The notes under the pieces: generated by a model
Seen by the model: the letters and a program-made list of their open reading frames with translations, nothing else
What the model was told of the DNA's origin: nothing
Database searches by the model: none
Source: Polytrichum commune
Taxonomy: Eukaryota > Streptophyta > Polytrichopsida > Polytrichales > Polytrichaceae
Length of the DNA stretch: 64,000 nucleotides
Assembly: GCA_950295325.1 (NCBI GenBank)
Contig: OX485806.1
Location: forward strand, 18,786,001-18,850,000
Direction: 5' to 3'
In this document: piece after piece, positions 47,770 through 60,178 of the stretch
Layout of the letters: each line of letters begins with the position of its first letter
Position numbering within the stretch: position 1 is the stretch's first letter
Program-made: the position numbers and the translations under genes

Positions 47770-49809
47770 TACTCGAAGTACCACTTTGGTTTGCATTTGA
47801 AGCAAATAATGAATGGGCTACCATGATACAAAACCAATCCCAAATATATTTGATATTCATATTAAGTGCTATGTCTGAATCGGTTGCTTCCACCATTGGT
47901 CACACTTTTTACATTATTTTGTTAGGTCCAATAGCTAAGTCATAGTCTAAGAACTCTAAAATGATTTGAATCAGCTGATCAAACTAGTCAATTTAAAGCG
48001 TTGTCTACATTTGAGCACGTCGTAAGTTAATCTCATCCTAACACGTGTTCATTTAGTGTTCCCTCATAACTGCACGTATTACAAGCATACAACTCTTGGA
48101 CAATTGATCTGCGTTAGTGACAAATATAGGTGTTTAATTAAGAAGCGCGAACATAAGGCCCTCAAACCTTAATCACCATGTGTCCAAGTGTCTTCGTGGC
48201 AATAATGCATCCAAATAAATGCATGGCTTGGACCCTGTAGGAAGCAGTTACAACACTGGCCATTCCCGCAAATTCCTGTGAGCATGCCACGTGTCACATA
48301 TCTTCACATCATGTCTTCAAAAGTTCACGCCCAAGCAGTTGCTCTTGCAATGGTCGGAGTCAATTGTTGAAAGTGCCTATATTGTTCGTAATTGGGAGTT
48401 CACCCATTGGATCTCCCCTTTATGACCTCTCCACTTTCCTTCCATCCACACTCATAACCTTAGTACGTGTAATTAGGTTGCCTTCGCAAATGGGTAAAGT
48501 TGTGTTGCCTCTTACATCGCCTCTTTACGCAAGCAACTTTCCATAGGTCAAACTCGGATCAAAAACCTTATATTAAGTTTTTTGGTTCATTCCTATCACA
48601 ATTAAAGTCCATACAAAATTTGTGTATTTTGTTGTACTGGTAATAAATAATCAAGTAATGTGACATGCCAATAGATTAGTGCAAGACTACCTAATTGCCA
48701 ATATTGGTGTAGGTAGATTCATTGGCATTTATTTGAGCTACTAGTCTAAGAGACAAATTGAATCCAAACTTAAGTTAGAGTTAGAGCAAACCAAGAGCTA
48801 CCTCAATTGATGGAAACAGGGATTTGAGTATATTTGGATTATGCATTAATTTTGGACAACACAACTGCCTAGTAGTATATGGCGTGCACTAGATTGGAAA
48901 ACTACATGAAATTAATATAATGGTGGTTGGCAAATATGGCATACATTGTCAAACATTTGAAGTTGTCACTGATTGTTGTGTTGTCACTCCCACTCCAGTG
49001 CGCAATAATTGTGAACTTTTTAGGGTTTAGGGTTTAGGGTTTGGGGTTTATGGGTTAAGTTATTTAGTGGGCTCCAATCTGCCTTTGAAATCCAATGAGC
49101 TCAGTTATGTGCAAAATGCAAGGGTGGCCATTACGAATGGAACGGTCATTTGAAGCTCCAATGTGGTGTTTTGAAAAATGGGGTAACGTTATGGTCACTA
49201 ACCTTTCACCATTTAAACTAGTGATCAATCTTGGGTCAAGTAACATAGTGACATTTCAAACATATTGGCATAAATATGCTTACAATTCAACCTACAAGCC
49301 TCAACCCTCCATCCTAAACATGCACTCTAAAAACTAAAACTCTATGCCTGAACCCCAAGTTCTAAACGTTACCCCTAGACAATGAGTTTAATATCCAGCC
49401 GACGTTGAATGAATCATATCATCGTGACGAAGGCCACAAACCTATGCATTGGGGAGTCAAGTGTTCCACATGTTGATGGATGAGAGTAAACTTGTCAAAG
49501 CATAATTATTATACCCATAAGAAGTTTACACATTTGGTATGACACTAGTCGTATAACTAGTGTTAGACATAAATGCGCCACCACCCTCCCTACGACCATG
49601 CACCTTCTCTTATCTTTGTTAAGAAATTTTCACATCCTTACTAACACTAAATTTGGGCATGTGACTTACCATAGTCCAAGTTTAGTGTTTGAGTTCACAA
49701 TGAATGTTACTTACTTTCATCTAGGGTTACTAATATTTAGTGTATGCGTTCGTATTTTGTGTATCTAACACTAAATATCACTAGAGTGGGTTGGGACATA
49801 TATGCACCA
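47770..49809. other. Non-coding stretch within T1
   Basis: No gene is supported. It is AT-rich, with short scattered frames only. The interstitial telomere run at 49,021-49,050 is the only notable feature. Confidence 0.4.
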
Positions 49810-49952
49810 CTATAGTTAACTAATCATTAATAGGTCAATGATCATGCACAAATAATATCATCGTGAACTAAACCTTAAAGGTCAGCAATCATGCACCACT
49901 ATAGTTAACTAATCATTAATAGGTTAGTGATCAAGCACCACTATAGTTAACT
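49810..49952. repeat. AACTATAGTTAACTA motif cluster, first group
   Basis: The text caccactatagttaacta occurs at about 49,807, 49,891 and 49,937, twice followed by atcattaatagg. The motif joins two overlapping palindromes, ACTATAGT and AGTTAACT. Confidence 0.8.
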
Positions 49953-50966
49953 AGGTTATGAGAGGATTGTTTATTGCGCACCACTATTCACCACTTAGTG
50001 TAGTTAGTGGCGTTGTAGTTGCCACTATTATTTAGTGGTAGAAGGTCTCGAATACTTGCCAGCAGATTGCCTACTAGTAGGCTTATGAAAGTGCACAATA
50101 TTAATATCGGATGGAGGGCTAACCCTTGCGACACCCACTTTCACCATATGTTATAATCAACACAACAATAACATAACATCTGTTATGTTATTATAACCAA
50201 CAGACAACCTTAAAGTTTACCACCTTGCAATAAAGAAGTTCAACCCAAGTTAACTTATGCGTAGTACAATGAACACACGACATCCTTACACCGTCGCGTA
50301 GGCCTAAGGTATAGACACCCATAACCGATAACACACCCATCACCGACAAGTAGACCTATGCATGAACGCGCATGGCTTAAATTAGCAGAAGTCGATGTTT
50401 TTATATTATAAACGTGAGGACCATATGACTTCGTGGAGGGGAAGTTGTCGAAATAGTTGTTGTCGGTCATGGGTGAAGCTATATGTTGGTTATGGACTCT
50501 AACCAACTTTCATGTTTGCAAAATTTGTAGTAATTCTAACTTTAATCAATTTTGAAAAAAAGCTCGACATTCATCATGGACATTATTTTCCTACGCAGAA
50601 AAATTAACTCCTTCTTGATAACCGAAGATATGCTATGCTGAAATTCTTAAGTTATCGGTTATAGGTATAATATGTACCTTAACTTAAATTTAGGGGAAAT
50701 CTAGATATATTTAAAGATCCTACTACAGGCCACCGGTCCCTCTATAAATGTCCGTGAAGGATAGAAGATTTCAAGAGTGATTTAGATTGTGAATTTCTTA
50801 CATCTTTCTACTACTGCTTTCTTGTTGTCCTCGAGATTATCATTGATACATTCTATTAACCTTGATAATGTCACCCTTGGTAATAGAACACCTTAAAGTT
50901 TGAAACCGATTTTCTTAGTGTAAAACTCCCTTGTTATTATCCCTATCATCCTAGACAATGCCACTA

Positions 50967-51032
50967 TCCAAAATCCAAAATACATCCAAAATACTCCAAA
51001 ATACATCCAAAATACTCCAAAATACTCCAAAA
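50967..51032 (+). repeat. Short tandem repeat of CCAAAATAC(AT/T)
   Basis: Six units of tccaaaata with alternating cat and ct linkers. Confidence 0.9.
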
Positions 51033-51254
51033 TCCGTAGTGTGAACGTTATAATATCAATTATGGATGGATTGTATGTGATGGTTGGATGGACAGATTGT
51101 AATAGCCAAAAGGGTCATGAGCCGCCCCCTGTGATAATGCAATGCTATTCACATGGTCATGAGCCGTCCATGTGCACCAACTTTGAACGGTGTTGTCTAT
51201 ACACGGCACTCAAAGGTGTTGTATGGGACGGCACTGTCAAGACTTCAGACCTTA

Positions 51255-51885
51255 AACAACTGCCAAAATAACTAGAGTTAACTAGAGTTTTTTCAAGACA
51301 TTAGAAAACAACTATAGTTAACTAGGAAATTTTCAAACCAATTTGAAGAACAACTATAGTTAACTAGAAATATTTAAGACCATATTAAAAAACAACTATA
51401 GTTAACTAGAAAAAAATTCAACCAACTACAACTTGAGAGTTCCAAAAAATGTAAGGAGTCAACCAACAAGTTATTTCATTTTTGAATTAACGTATATTAC
51501 ATAACTTCTATAATAGACCTTATGTTTGTCACCCATGAAGGCCCATCCCAAGAAGGACTAGAACCCATTATACTCTAAGTAACTTAGACATAATGAAGTC
51601 ATCATCATGATGCTCATTGGGTGTTGATTGAGTGCGGATCACAACTGGAATCAAGTCCCAAATTTAAATTTTGAATAAAAGAGAAGGAAAATATATAGAT
51701 GCTATGATCTGTCATGGTACTACACTACAGGTTGTGCCCAACTTTAGTTAACTAGATATAACTATAGTTAACTAGATTTTTTGGCATACCAAAATCAAAA
51801 CAACTATAGTTAACTACATTTTTTGGCAGGTCAAATCACAAACAACTATAGTTACGAAAGGCAACTAGTTAACTGATAGTTGAAT
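51255..51885. repeat. AACTATAGTTAACTA motif cluster, second group
   Basis: About nine copies or near copies at 51,270-51,420 and 51,735-51,870, separated by 20-45 bp of AT-rich text. The last copies degrade to tagttacgaaaggcaactag. Confidence 0.8.
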
Positions 51886-54114
51886 TAGTTGGTTAGTTGT
51901 CCAAGGTCTGCAAGACTTCTCGGCCTCTAATATGCATCCCACCTTCCGTCACATGTGTTCACCTAATATGTGTCTATGAGGGTTTCGGCTTGTGTGAAGT
52001 AATTTGGGATGTTAGTTAAGTTCTACGGTTAGGTGAGCTGGTCTAGGTACAGAGTAAGTGTCGACTTAAGCTAAATTAGTTCAATTGGTTTGCAGTGCAG
52101 GTGTTATTCGTTGTGTTGTTGTTTTTGTTGTTGTTGCTACATTGGAAGCTAGTGATTCCATGGAAGAAGACCCATTGATTGTTGATAGCAGTCACTGTGA
52201 TGACGAGTCTAAAGTAGTATAGCTAAGCGATCATGCACAAAAATATGCTAAAGATGTTTTGAATTTTATGGTTAGCCAAGGTTTTCAGATTTTCAACACC
52301 CAGGAGTTGTTAGGAATGGAAAAAATCCATAACAAACTCATTAGAATTGGTGTTGGACAATAAACATCACTAAAACAATGTGACATTAGAAGCTCCTTTG
52401 TCTCTAGTGAGAGGTCTTTACCTGGTCTCAATGACAGATTATGATGTGCTCTTGCTGTTATTCACAATTTTGAATTAGAGTTTACATGTAAAAACATTGA
52501 AGTCTTGTATTTGTTATTTTCTTTTTTTACATTGAAATTTTATTTTGATTGTCTACCTATTTTTTTTGATAATATCACATTATGCACAAATCTTCAGAAT
52601 GTGACATTATCAAATATGACACCTTCAATGCTTATATCACACTTTATGGTGAAACGGATGCTGTGATATTATCAAGGTTAGACTGTACCAATATGTTGAA
52701 ATGTCAGTACCGTTTCAATATACTCAAACATCAATGTTTCATTATTGAAATTATTATTCTATCTTTTCACCATGTGTGTTCTTTAAGTTTGGTCTCACTT
52801 ATATTATAATAGTATTGAACATCGCTTAAATGATAAACATGATAATGTGCACTTTGAACAAAAATTTCAATACATACATGAAGGGCAATTTTTGAGCTAA
52901 CCCTTCATTTTGAAAGGGAAAATTTTAAGTTACCCTTCCTTATGAAATACAAGCAACCCTTCAAATTTATTCCCTGACACTAAACACCATAAACAATGTA
53001 ACAATACTTATTGAATGCAGGGCCTAGTAAACAAATTAAACTTTTTAGGTTTGATCACCCCACCTTATTTTTCACTCGGAAATTAAACTCAAGGTTTTGA
53101 TGATGATTTCAAGACAAAATTGCTCAGAAAAGAAATATTTGGACTACAAGGGAGCGCTAAATTGTCGTCCAAAGTATTCCAATGTGCTACTCTCACTGTC
53201 ATAATGTAGATTTTTCAATTAATATTTTTGCTTAAACATGTTACTTATGTTGATGAATTGTATCATATGGGCAATTAGTAGGCTAGCCTTGACACTTTGA
53301 GACCCCGCCGGCATCTAGTTTAGGCCCTTCGCAAATTGTGCACTTGACACTAAACATCATAAACGGTGTAGTACCTTCTTACATGTGGTGAAATATATAT
53401 GTATATGAATATGTATGTGTATATGTATAATTTTTGAGCTGCATATATATAGGTCCATTCAACTGAATCGTTTTTGAGAGTAGAGATTATCAACGTTTCA
53501 ATACATAGTACACTCTTTTAAACGTGTCTTCTTGATGTTTGCTCTTTGATCCTCACTGAACCCCATACCATTCAAATATAGGGGTTTCGGTTTATGTACC
53601 AGCCAAGCGGTGGCGGTGGCCGTATCATATCTAAATTGAACCATTGTGATGGAATCAAGCCATTTGGACGAAAGCTCATTTGGTAAGTTAAGTGAATCAT
53701 AAGTGAAAGCACCAACTAACATCATACAGTTTGCAATCAATACCCTCTACAGTTAGTAGGAAGTACCCTTCCTACTAACCCACACCCTCCTTAATGAGAA
53801 CGGGTGAAACTACACCCTAGCCTACTCGTCCGCCCATCATGGTCCGGCGTCTAGGATCTGGGCCGTCCATTATTGACGGCACAATCCTGACCATCGGCAC
53901 TTGGGCGAAGGGACGTGGCCGTTCCCAATCTTGGGTCCAGAATGACCTCCCCCGCTCAACACTTTCATTGTGTTTTCTCCTCTTCGATCCTAGTGTTTTC
54001 TCCTCTTGGTTCTTCCGTTGCAACATTGTGCACCCTCTCCCTCTCCGCACCCGGCTCCAAGTGTATTATGCATTTGCCTTCGTCTATGCTCCTTGCTTCA
54101 TTGAAATTGCTGAT
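51886..54114. other. Non-coding stretch within T1, possible distal promoter near its end
   Basis: A 12-bp inverted repeat (gataatatcaca at 52,568 against tgtgatattatc near 52,663) lies in AT-rich DNA. From about 53,820 the base content rises and CT-rich leader-like text begins, which might be the start of the rightward T1 transcript. No reading frame is convincing. Confidence 0.3.
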
Positions 54115-54298
54115 CTAGTATGCACCTTGCACCTTGCTTCACTGCCATCCGGTTGATCTCTTCTAGTATGCACCTTGTTTCATTGAAATCTGGTTGATAT
54201 CTTGTAGTATGCACCTGGTTCACTCCAATCTGGTTGATATCTTGTAGTATGCACCTGGTTCACTCCAATGTGGTTGAGCTCTGCCTCTAGTATGCACA
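54115..54298 (+). repeat. Tandem repeat of about 52 bp
   Basis: The words tagtatgcacctgg/cttg, ttcac/attg and tctggttgatatcttg recur four times. Two middle units are identical over more than 45 bp. Confidence 0.8.
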
Positions 54299-55132
54299 TT
54301 GCTCAACAATCTGCATCTTCCTTTTTTCAATTCACAATCTGCATATCTCCCTTTTCGCACATTCCTCCACCCTCCTGAAGTGCCATCCACACCTGGGATC
54401 CACTCAGTATATCACAAAGAGCATCCTGGTTATGTTTATTTCATTGAATGCATTTTGCTTGACGTTTTTCTATACATTAGGCACCCTGAATTCTTATTAA
54501 GAAATCTTCTTTTGTTTGTTCCATCTCCATGGATTCGGGATGTTCACCCTGATACTCTTGATTTCTAAAGAGTATGCACCTGGAGCCTCCAAGTGTATTA
54601 AGTCAATTTTCGTGTTCCACATTGTTTGTTTGCTATGCTTCATTGAAATCTTCACCCCCAGCATCCTAAATTTGTTCAGTGCAATCGGCATCTTGAATTT
54701 TCCTTCGATATGCTCACTTTTTGAGGTATTTACAACTGGAACCTAATCACATTCTGGTTTTTCTTTTTCAATCCAGGCCCCTGAATCCTTGCAGCATAAG
54801 CATTCAGATTAGCCATATTCCTGTAAACAATATTAAATAACCTCCATCTTGATCCATGTAGCAAGACATGGTATTGGTTTCTACAGTAATCAGAACTTAT
54901 GTAAAATCCCCACTCCTGCTCTTATTGTTGATTCCAAGTGAAGGTCGTGCAAGCAGAGACTGAGTAGCAAATATACATCCATACTCTTCACACATCAGGT
55001 ACACTTCCCGGCTTGCATTGAATGTCAAAGACATAGAAATAAGAAGTTTACAGTCGAAGTATATTTCAAGATATAGTGGTGGGAAATATCCCCGTTCACA
55101 CCTGACTGTACGGACACTCTTCAGGGTTGGAG

Positions 55133-55460
55133 GCGCTGGGCCACTTTCACTCGATCGAGTGAAAGTGGCCCAGCGCTGGCGTGCTGGCTGCCTGAGAGCC
55201 ATGGCTGGCCACTGGCCACTTTCACTCGATCGAGTGAAAGTGGCCCAGCGCTCGCGTGCTGGCTGCCTGCTTGTGCCATGGACAACCATGGCTCACTTTC
55301 ACTCGATCGAGTGAAAGTGGCCCAGCGCTGGCGTGCTGGCTGCCTGAGCTGGCCACTGGCCATTTTCACTCGATCGAGTGAAAGTGGCCCAGCGCTCGCG
55401 TGCTGGCTGCCTGCTTGTGCCATGGACAACCATGGCTCACTTTCACTCGATAACATGAAA
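55133..55460. promoter_or_regulatory. Palindrome cluster upstream of the rightward T1 gene, four copies plus one half
   Basis: The core palindrome is centred at 55,154, 55,229, 55,306 and 55,373 (the last with one mismatch), and a left half site ends at 55,450. The first copy extends to a 44-bp perfect palindrome (55,133-55,176). Copies 1-2 and 3-4 belong to a duplicated block of about 150 bp containing gcgtgctggctgcctg. The cluster lies 73-400 bp upstream of the ATG at 55,533, mirroring the cluster ahead of the DUF7869 gene. Confidence 0.88.
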
Positions 55461-55532
55461 GCATTAATGTTGAGTTGAGATGCATTAATGTGGTTTGAAG
55501 ATTAACTTATTTCACATACCATTGCAGGAGGC

Positions 55533-58500
55533 ATGGACAAAGTTGTTTTCTGGACAGATATAGTTGGAGTCAAACAAACAGGACCAACTGCTCAATGGGT
55601 AATTAGAGACTCTCATTTGCAGAAGTGGTCGCTGGCCATTAACAAGAGAAACAAATCTTCAGGGTACGAGCTTATATTTACGTACAAGGTAAACAATAGT
55701 TGGATTCCGAACCCTGGAAATCCAATTACCATCGCTCATGTGGGAGCGAGGGACAGGCTAGAGGTTTCGGTTATGGAGGGGGTGGAAGAGAGAATTTTAT
55801 CAATTGATTGCAAGAAGCATACATTTCTCTTGGTGCCATTTTATGAGTCCATGGCCTCATTCCCTTCGAAGGAGAAGGAAGAGATAGAGAAGGTGATGTC
55901 ATCTGGAATATCCAAAAGAGCCATAAACTTTGTGTTGGAGACACTGGAAGACATCAACAGTAGAGAGGCAGCTACACGGGAAGAATCAAGGCAGCAAAAG
56001 AAGAAGCAAGCCGAGGTTATACTGAAATCCAAGGCCGATGAAGGTGGCAGCTCTATTGGACAACAGCCGAAGGCAAAGAAGGGGAAAAAACCTGAAGAGC
56101 TAACCGCATCACTGGAGACGGAGAGAAGGAAGCCTCACGAGGTGGTGCCCCACGTTTCTACAGATTCTCAGAACACGGAGAGGGATGCTGGGGATGCCGG
56201 GAGTGGAAGGAAAAAGAAAGCAAAGAGGGCTTTGTCACCCGAGAAGAAATCAAAGCAAAAGAAAATGAAGCCCGACGTTGTTATGCATGAGGAAACCCCA
56301 CTGGTCTTGACTCAAGCGGAGAAGGGTCGAGTTATATCGCAAGGTCAACAACCCAGCCTTGAGGAAGCTGCTCTGGATAGGAAGAAGTTTTTGCAACTTT
56401 TTGGGCACATTTATCCATTCGGCGCAGAATCGATATTCCGTGTACCCATCAAACAAATGAAGGGCGCAAAAGCTTATCAAGTTACGCGGCCTTTGGATCC
56501 AAGTGGGGTGAACCTCATGAAGAACTACCTTATCCAAATCCCGCCTGCTTGGCCTCAGCACAATCTGTGTTTGATGCCGAAGTTCAAGAAAGGTGAAACA
56601 TGGCGAGAAGGCATGACATGGGATGACATCAAGAACATGCAATTCGCCATAATCAATGGGCAACATACTGTAGCCGCATCTACGGAAATAATTGCTCATC
56701 GAGATACCGATCCGAAGCTCAAGGAGAAGTTAAAGGTGTGGCCCTGCACAATTGTGTGGACAGAGGATCCGAGCATGACCGTCAGGCTTTCATATACATT
56801 GAACAATTCGAACTCGTTCAACAAGTTCACACCGACATGGACTACACAAATTCTGTATTATCGCAGGGTTTGGGTGAAGTTGAACAAGCCCGAAAAGCAG
56901 CGTGCGAACGCCTCTGAGGCTACACAGGACCCTGAGAAAACATTGGCTTGGAATGTATGTTACTCTGCTCCCTTAATTCATCAGACCTCTCAAGTGTTGA
57001 CATGACCTCACACCACTTTCACTCGATCGAATGAAAGTGGTGAGGCGCACCTAAAGTGTTGACATGGCCTCACACCACTTTCACTCGATCGAGTGAAAGT
57101 GGTGAGGCGCACCTAAAGTGTTGACATGGCCTCACACCACTTTCACTCGATCGAGTGAAAGTGGTGAGGCGCACCTAAAGTGTTGATCATGCAGGCATTG
57201 TAAACCATTGTATCCTAAACCAATGTATCCTATATCCATGATGTGCAGAACTTTACTACCAGCATGGAGGCATCATTCACCGCAATCGCAAGAGGGATCA
57301 CGCATAACGATCTTAAAGCGGAACTCACGTTAATTATGGCCCCTGAGGAAACATCAAGATTGTGGAAGAAAGTGTTCATGTCGCACGAGAAGGGCTTATT
57401 TATCAACCCGGACAAGCCAGGACGCACATACCTGGAGGATCATGTGGAGGCTCAACAAAAATTACGAGCTCGCCACGAGAAGTCCAAGGCAGGAATACCC
57501 TTCGTGGAGAAACCTTTCGTGACTAAACCCCTTACAAGGGAGACATTCAAGAGTATGTCAGGACTCACAAAGCCAGACTTTCACCTGGCAGCGAGACGGC
57601 TTTTAGAAGGGAGGGGAGAGGACGACGTTCCTAGTGTCACTCTCAGGCCTTGCAAGAACAGCAATGTCGTGACACTGAAGTCATGGTGCAATTTCCGCAA
57701 GTGGAAGAATATCTTGCTGCAGGAGTTGGATAAGCGGGATCCCAATAAAGTTGGCTTATGGAAGAAGGATGATGAGGGGAATGGGTTCCTGGATCGCGAC
57801 GTATGGACAAAATTCAAACGGGAGCATGGAGTTACAAAGCCGAAATGGGTAAAGCTCTACCAGGTTGCGACTTCAGAGTGGTTGAACAGGAAGAGGGCGA
57901 CTAACAACAAGTCCTTACCGGTACAACCGGCTTTAGACCGATTGCTTCGCGACTGGCTGCAAACAGATTTCAACGAATGTACAGGGCAAGTGATCACGCG
58001 GTGGGTGTCACATAATGTCATTAAGAAACGATTGGTGATTCCCAAACAAGATTCCAGTGATGTTGAGTGGATTGAGGGAAGCACCATTGCCGCGGGGTTT
58101 CTGGACTTCAGGTTCATCCCTGGATGTGTAGATGAACCAATCCCTCCTGAAGTTGTGGAGTCCTTGGTTAAATACTTGTGCTCTCCGGAATGGACACCAG
58201 GGGTGAAATCTGTTCCAGCTTGGATGATTATCTCCGACTTACGTAGCCATGATGCCTCGCTCGTATTCATGTCGTCGCTTATGCGCAGACATCCCAACAC
58301 GTTTGTGATCGTCCCGTCGTTCTATTTCCCTTGTCCTGCAGAGGAGATAGCCGACCCCAAAGAAATAGTTGGAAAGAGGCAAACCCCTGCCCTCTACATC
58401 GACCACCTCATTGTCCCAGATAAATTTCCCAGGTGGAAGGTAATTGCATGTCCAATGCTAGCCCCGGATTCGCGCCGATACAAAGTAAAACCCAAGGATT

Positions 58501-60178
58501 GGTCTGAGTTAACATATGAAGTGAATCGAGGGGAGCTCAGAATGGAGGTCTATATTAAGTTCTTGGAGTACATGGGTTCCGCCGGAGGCATGGTTCTCAA
58601 TCTATTTGGGGGCTTGAAACCAGTTGCTGCAGCGTTGGTGAGTTCTACCTATCTGAACTATCTCAATTCGTTCCCTTTCACCTCTTCCCTCTTCCATTTA
58701 TCTAACCTCATTGATTTTCCAGATGCACGATTACAACGTCTTTTCCTACATGGATTCGGCATTCTTGCATATTCTGGACGCGTTGATTCAACGTGTTCGC
58801 GTACTTAAGCTGAAGGATTTCGCTGAACAAGCCGAAGATGAAGATGAGTACCAAGCCCACGATGGCCACATTCACCCTGACCTCAACCCAGATCCACCCT
58901 TGCTTTTGGTAAGTATTGCTAATGAATTACTTTCTTGTGTTTATGAAAATCATCGTTTTCTCACTTCCCCTTTATATGAGATGATAGTTGACATTGTATG
59001 GTTGCTACACAGGAGGATGTCGAAGATCGCGAACCGATCGAGGCCATGGACATTGACCGAAACCCCTCCGATGTGGAAGATCTTCCTGACGATGAAGATG
59101 ACGAGTCTGTGGAGCCTCCAAGTGAACGGGATACCGACGTCGAGAGCCATGGCGAATCCCCCCACACGTCCCATCACTCGGACGATGATGCCCCTGGCGG
59201 TTTGACTCCGTTGGAAGAGCATATGTCGACTGCCTGCGATCTCGGTGCTTCGCCGCTACGAGCGAAGCAACTTGACTTCGATGACGAAGACCGCGATGAC
59301 CAAGACCCAGCTGACGATGAAGACCAGGAGGATGAGGACCAGGAGGATGAAGAACACCAAGATGAGGACCAGGATGTCGAAGAAGAGGATCAGGATGCCC
59401 TTGAGGAGGATCAGGATATCCAAGAGGCCCAGGATGTCGAAGAGGAGGTCGAAGATGTCGATGTGGTTTTGGAGTCCCCTCGTTCTATTCCCGACACCTA
59501 CCAACCTCCACAGCCTGCTGCACGTAGTCCACAGAGACCCAATACCGCCGAAGTTGGTGCTAGTGGGTCCATGGACATTCCACAGAGTCCCCTCAGACCC
59601 AGTACTGCCGATGTTGGTCCTAGTGGTGCCATGGACATTCCACATAGGAAGTCCTCTCGCTCACGAAGTCGGTCCTCAACTAAGGATAGGCATAAACGCC
59701 GCCATGGTAAGCCCGTGGAGCCCCCACTTACGACGGCTGTTTTGGAACCTCTCATGATGGGCATTTTGAATAAAAATTTACCAGGCTTACTAACGAGCTT
59801 GTTCAAGGATGCCATGGCCCAGGCCATGCCACCCTCTCAAGTCGTGCCCACGCCAATTCCTACTCCGGCCACTGTACCAGCAAATGCGGAGGTTGTTTTT
59901 GTCCCCATTGATACTGACCCTTCCCAAGATGTCCTTCCTCAAGTAAAGCCAGCTCATGTGGATCAACCGGAGGTTGCTGAGAAATCGGCCGAGAAGAACG
60001 AAGTGGAAAGTTCACCTGCAGATGCCGGATGCCTGGAGGGGCCTTCACATGATTCCCAGCTTGTTGAAGATGAGGTAAATATCCTTGACCTATTCTCGCT
60101 TTTCCAATTGTTTTTAAACATGCTAGTCACTGAATCTCCGCCGGGATGTTTGATCAGGTTGGAGGCCGCGCATCATAA
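55533..60178 (+). CDS. ParB/DGQHR-like plus methyltransferase-like protein with acidic/SR tail
   Basis: Probable DNA-associated cargo protein of T1; function unproven. Exons 55,533-56,954, 57,249-58,637, 58,723-58,908, 59,013-60,074 and 60,158-60,178 all join in phase 0 with GT-AG introns, giving 1359 residues. A 3' splice site just before the ATG implies a leader intron. Residues 150-250 are Lys-rich (RKKKAKR, a likely nuclear signal). INGQHTVAAS (374-383) resembles the GQHR/GxxR core of the ParB/DGQHR fold, followed by N-rich LNNSNSFNKF. Residues 475-999 end in GGMVLNLFGGLKPVAAAL joined to MHDYNVFSYMDSAF, which resembles the FxGxGT and following acidic motif of beta-class DNA methyltransferases, but no clear DPPY is seen, so catalysis is doubtful. 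Residues 1088-1152 are Asp/Glu-rich and 1209-1232 Ser/Arg-rich. Beyond the TAA, the frame stays protein-like (KPFVDRNPRLTRALDLKTF), so the end is uncertain. Confidence 0.65.
56955..57248 (+). promoter_or_regulatory. First coding intron with three palindromes in a 62-bp tandem array
   Basis: A 294-bp intron (AAT|GTATGT ... gtgcAG|AACTTT). The core palindrome is centred at 57,026 (one mismatch), 57,088 and 57,150, inside 62-bp units that also contain gaggcgcacctaaagtgttg. About two thirds of the intron consists of these units. They could fold in RNA as well as in DNA. Confidence 0.88.

Noticed and set aside
45994..57165. Evenly spaced palindromic repeats (52 and 62 bp) as a CRISPR array
   Set aside because: The spacers are themselves repeated, the sequence is plant nuclear DNA with introns, and no cas genes are present.
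59256..59827. Long minus-strand frames opposite the acidic exon
   Set aside because: They are mirror frames of the Asp/Glu-rich coding repeat (GAC/GAG/GAT codons) and show only low-complexity hydrophobic sequence.
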